Below are positions 5,394 through 7,531 of a DNA stretch of 7,531 nucleotides, in pieces. The notes beneath the pieces are model-generated. The model saw only the letters and a list, made by a program, of their open reading frames with translations, ran no database searches and was not told the DNA's origin. The translations under genes and the position numbers were made by a program. Source of the stretch: Burkholderiales bacterium (lineage in GTDB: Bacteria > Pseudomonadota > Gammaproteobacteria > Burkholderiales > Burkholderiaceae_C). Each line of letters starts with the position of its first letter. The stretch's first letter is position 1. The DNA lies in contig CANFNE010000121.1 in NCBI GenBank assembly GCA_947448105.1, positions 1-7,531 on the forward strand. Reading direction: 5' to 3'.

Positions 5394-7217
5394 ATGAGCC
5401 ATCCACCCGCCGCCACCTCTGGCGCAAAATCCCCCGCCGCGCCCGAAGCCCCAAACCCTGGAAAAGCCAGCAACTTCTTACGCCAGATCATCGAGCACGA
5501 TCTGGCCGCTGGCACCTACGCCACGCGCCGATGGGCGGGCAGCCCCGGCGACGCAGCGCACCAGGCCGCCGGTCCCTTGGATCCGGCCCGCATCCGCACC
5601 CGCTTTCCCCCAGAGCCCAATGGCTACCTGCACGTGGGCCACGCCAAGAGTATTTGCCTCAACTTCGGCCTGGCGCGTGATTTTGGAGGCGTGTGCCACC
5701 TGCGCTTTGACGACACCAACCCGGAGAAAGAAGACACGGAGTACGTCAACAGCATCATCGACGCGGTGCGCTGGCTCGGTTTTGACTGGAGCCAGCCCGG
5801 CAACGACAAGCCCTACCAGGCCAGTGATTACTTTGACTTTATGTACCGCGCCGCCGAAAGCCTGATCCAGGCAGGCCACGCTTATGTGGACGAACAAACG
5901 CCCGAACAAATGCGCGCCAGCCGCGGCGACTTTGGCAAACCCGGCGTCAACAGCCCGTTTCGCAGCCGCACGCCGCCTGAGAATCTGGCGCGCTTTCGCG
6001 AAATGCGCGATGGTCTGCACGCAGACGGCTCCATGGTGCTTCGCGCAAAGATTGACATGGCCAGCCCCAACATCAATCTGCGCGACCCGGCCATTTACCG
6101 CATCCGGCGTGCCACGCACCACAACACGGGTGACACCTGGTGCATCTACCCGATGTACACCTTTGCCCATCCGATTGAAGACGCGCTGGAGCAAATCACC
6201 CACAGTATTTGCACCCTCGAATTTGAAGACCAGCGCCCGTTTTACGACTGGCTGATGGAGCGCCTGATCGAGGCCGGCCTGTTGGCCAGCCCGCCGCCCA
6301 AGCAATACGAATTTGCCCGCCTGAACCTGAGCTATGTGGTGACCAGCAAGCGCAAACTCGCGCAACTGGTGACTGAAGCCAAAGTGAATGGCTGGGACGA
6401 CCCGCGCATGCCAACCATCGTCGGCCTGCGCCGCCGGGGCTATACGCCCGCGAGCCTGCAGCTCTTTGCTGAGCGCATCGGCGTGACCAAGAGCGACAGC
6501 TGGATTGACTATTCCACCCTCGAAGGCTGCCTGCGCGAAGACCTGGACGGATCGGCGTCGCGCGCCATGGCGGTGCTTGACCCCATCAAATTGGTGCTGA
6601 CCAACTGGGACGATGTGATGGGTGCGGGGGCGCTAGACGCCTGCAGTGCCCCCAGGCACCCCCACCACCCCGCGCTGGGCAACCGCGAGTTTGTGATGGG
6701 GCGCGAAGTATGGATTGAGCGCAGTGACTTTGAAGAAACCCCTCCTGCAGGATTTTTTCGCCTGTTTCCCGGCAACAAGGTGCGACTCAAATACGGCCAC
6801 ATCATCGAATGCGCCGGCGCACTGAAGGACGCCAACGGCGACATCACAGAAGTACACGCCACACTGATCCCGGACACCAAGAGCGGCACGCCCGGCTCGT
6901 CTAGCGTCAAGGTCAAAGGCGTGATCACCTGGGTGGGTGCCCATGACGGCGTGGCCGCCGAGGTGCGCATGTACGACCGCCTGTTCAGCGACGAACAGCC
7001 AGACGCCGGCGGCAAAGACTTTTTGGAGAGCCTGAACCTCCACAGCCTGAAAATCGTCCCCGCCATCGTGGAGCCCTCACTCGCCCACGCCCTGCCCGAC
7101 CAGAAGTTTCAGTTTGAACGCCTGGGTTACTTCGTGGCCGACCGGATCGACCATGTGGCAGGCGCGAAGGCGGTGTTCAATTTGGCAGTGGGTTTGAAAG
7201 ATTCCTGGGGGAAGTAG
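5394..7217 (+). CDS. glnS: Glutaminyl-tRNA synthetase
   Basis: This class Ib aminoacyl-tRNA synthetase charges tRNA-Gln with glutamine in the cytoplasm. Its 607 residues compare with 554 in E. coli. Visible are NFLRQIIEHDLAAG (27-40), the HIGH-type motif in PPEPNGYLHVGH (72-83), RFDDTNPEKED (104-114), CIYPMYTFAHP (250-260), THSICTLEFEDQRP (269-282), the KMSKS-type loop VTSKRKL (316-322) and GWDDPRMPTIVGLRRRGY (333-350). Two C-terminal anticodon-binding beta-barrels follow from about 395 to the end. These motifs are specific for GlnRS rather than GluRS. Extra length comes from a Pro/Ala-rich N-terminus (1-24) and an insert of about 20 residues before the HIGH motif (about 45-66), relative to the E. 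coli protein as I remember it. The T in TSKRK replaces the usual M. ATG 5394 is the only sensible start near the promoter; the first 24 residues are not needed for the fold. Confidence 0.97.
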   Translation: MSHPPAATSGAKSPAAPEAPNPGKASNFLRQIIEHDLAAGTYATRRWAGSPGDAAHQAAGPLDPARIRTRFPPEPNGYLHVGHAKSICLNFGLARDFGGVCHLRFDDTNPEKEDTEYVNSIIDAVRWLGFDWSQPGNDKPYQASDYFDFMYRAAESLIQAGHAYVDEQTPEQMRASRGDFGKPGVNSPFRSRTPPENLARFREMRDGLHADGSMVLRAKIDMASPNINLRDPAIYRIRRATHHNTGDTWCIYPMYTFAHPIEDALEQITHSICTLEFEDQRPFYDWLMERLIEAGLLASPPPKQYEFARLNLSYVVTSKRKLAQLVTEAKVNGWDDPRMPTIVGLRRRGYTPASLQLFAERIGVTKSDSWIDYSTLEGCLREDLDGSASRAMAVLDPIKLVLTNWDDVMGAGALDACSAPRHPHHPALGNREFVMGREVWIERSDFEETPPAGFFRLFPGNKVRLKYGHIIECAGALKDANGDITEVHATLIPDTKSGTPGSSSVKVKGVITWVGAHDGVAAEVRMYDRLFSDEQPDAGGKDFLESLNLHSLKIVPAIVEPSLAHALPDQKFQFERLGYFVADRIDHVAGAKAVFNLAVGLKDSWGK

Positions 7218-7253
7218 GCGGCGATACGATCTCCAATGCGGCGTCGCCTACTT
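7212..7253 (+). repeat. Inverted repeat spanning the glnS stop codon
   Basis: AAGTAGGCGGCG (7212-7223) and CGTCGCCTACTT (7242-7253) are complementary at 11 of 12 positions around an 18-nt loop; the TAG stop of glnS (7215-7217) lies in the left arm. Only three T follow, so it is a weak terminator at best. It may protect the glnS mRNA 3' end. Confidence 0.5.
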
Positions 7254-7334
7254 TGCGCGATGCGCACTGCGTGCTGGTTGCTGCGTGATGTGGGCACTTG
7301 CTGGGATGTCCGTCCCGAAGCAACAAAGAAAAAA
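7218..7334. other. Non-coding spacer after glnS
   Basis: Apart from the inverted repeat at the stop codon and a small hairpin TGCGC-GAT-GCGCA (7254-7266), I see nothing supportable here. A plus-strand reading frame from 7236 is open but Cys/Arg-rich, lacks a ribosome site, and runs through the following terminator stem. Confidence 0.5.
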
Positions 7335-7365
7335 GCCGCTAAGTGTTGCTACTTAGCGGCCTTTG
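7329..7365 (-). terminator. Terminator between the convergent genes, stronger on the minus strand
   Basis: GCCGCTAAGT (7335-7344) pairs perfectly with ACTTAGCGGC (7351-7360) around a 6-nt loop. Read on the minus strand the stem is followed by six T; on the plus strand only CTTTGT follows. It is therefore a strong terminator for the toxin-like gene arriving from the right and probably a weaker one for glnS. Confidence 0.8.
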
Positions 7366-7404
7366 TCAGGGGTTATGGTGGTGGGGTGCTACCAGATGGC
7401 AAAC

Positions 7405-7478
7405 GGACCGGGAAAGCGATTTCCGGTCCTGACCAACTCAACAATATCTCAAGATGGCTAGGTTGACCCGGTTGGTCA
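7405..7478. other. Two further hairpins between the toxin-like tail and the terminator
   Basis: Hairpin A pairs GGACCGG (7405-7411) with CCGGTCC (7423-7429) and AAA with TTT, closing on GCGA with one bulged G; GCGA is a GNRA-type tetraloop when read on the plus strand. Hairpin B, directly adjoining, pairs TGACCAAC (7430-7437) with GTTGGTCA (7471-7478) and TCAAC (7438-7442) with GTTGA (7462-7466), leaving a 4-nt bulge CCCG. Its outer arm contains the stop codon of the minus-strand gene. I do not recognise the pair as a known RNA family. Confidence 0.5.
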
Positions 7479-7531
7479 TACATTTCGGGCGGCGTGGTGC
7501 AATCTCAAAATTTCAACATCGTCGCCACGCA
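7476..7531 (-). CDS. C-terminal fragment, probably a RelE/ParE-family toxin (cut by window edge)
   Basis: One minus-strand frame is open from the window edge to a TGA at 7478-7476 and reads RGDDVEILRLHHAARNV. A pattern of GD-x-VEILR-x-x-H-x-AR close to the end is typical of the last beta-strand and tail of RelE/ParE toxins, which in type II toxin-antitoxin pairs act on gyrase (ParE) or ribosome-bound mRNA (RelE). Only 17 complete residues are visible, so this is a pattern match, not proof. The antitoxin would be expected further right, upstream of the toxin on the minus strand. The minus-strand terminator at 7329-7365 supports a real gene ending here. Confidence 0.5.
   Translation of the reverse strand, partial: RGDDVEILRLHHAARNV

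Noticed and set aside
5478..6365. A 295-codon minus-strand open frame
   Set aside because: It is antisense to the conserved catalytic part of glnS and has no family features.
7236..7466. A 76-codon plus-strand open frame after glnS
   Set aside because: It has no ribosome site, a Cys/Arg-rich start, and passes through a perfect terminator stem and hairpin A.
7366..7475. A known structured RNA (4.5S, tmRNA, RNase P RNA or tRNA)
   Set aside because: The hairpins do not contain the conserved sequence blocks of these RNAs as I know them; no CCA end, T-loop or SRP tetraloop context is present.
7430..7478. Integron attC-like recombination site
   Set aside because: The CAAC/GTTG arms look suggestive, but GTTGGTC and GTTGACC do not fit the GTTRRRY core and there is no integrase or gene cassette.
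1..7531. CRISPR array, prophage or complete insertion sequence
   Set aside because: No regularly spaced repeats, phage structural genes, transposase or long terminal inverted repeats are visible; the only mobile-like item is the 62-bp palindrome.

Overview
The window looks like chromosomal DNA of a GC-rich betaproteobacterium, most probably Burkholderiales/Comamonadaceae (Rhodoferax- or Polaromonas-like). This rests on the gene set, on a GlnRS with a TSKRK version of the KMSKS loop, on an isolated LivK-type binding-protein gene, and on T/A-rich -10 boxes lying almost on the start codon. The genus is an inference. Most of the window is ordinary housekeeping and transport DNA. I found no prophage, CRISPR array, rRNA or recognisable tRNA.

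Left half (1-3465, minus strand): a tight operon, read right to left. It encodes a MacA-type periplasmic adaptor, a separate MacB/LolD-type ATPase, a separate MacB-type permease, and then, after 45 bp, the first 28 codons of uppP (undecaprenyl-diphosphatase), cut by the window edge. The three transporter genes are joined by TGATG and ATGA stop/start overlaps. Together they would form a tripartite exporter that needs an outer-membrane TolC-like partner, which is not in the window. The most notable feature here is a 62-bp imperfect palindrome (REP/MITE-like) sitting at what appears to have been the stop codon of the ATPase gene. The reading frame now runs through the repeat, adds about 28 residues to the ATPase, and ends in the start codon of the permease.

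Middle (3466-5393): a short divergent intergenic region with clustered palindromes; a small four-helix DUF2306-like membrane protein (+); a 169-bp leader with two hairpins; a secreted branched-chain amino-acid-type substrate-binding protein (+); and a strong intrinsic terminator.

Right (5394-7531): glnS (+), with a -10 box so close to the ATG that its mRNA may be leaderless. A convergent 3' region follows, with several hairpins. The last 56 bases hold, on the minus strand, the C-terminal tail of what looks like a RelE/ParE-family toxin, with a good minus-strand terminator downstream of it. The window does not contain an obvious new defence or mobile system. The best leads are the repeat-made ATPase tail, the possible leaderless starts, the structured livK leader, and the folded 3' region after the toxin-like tail.
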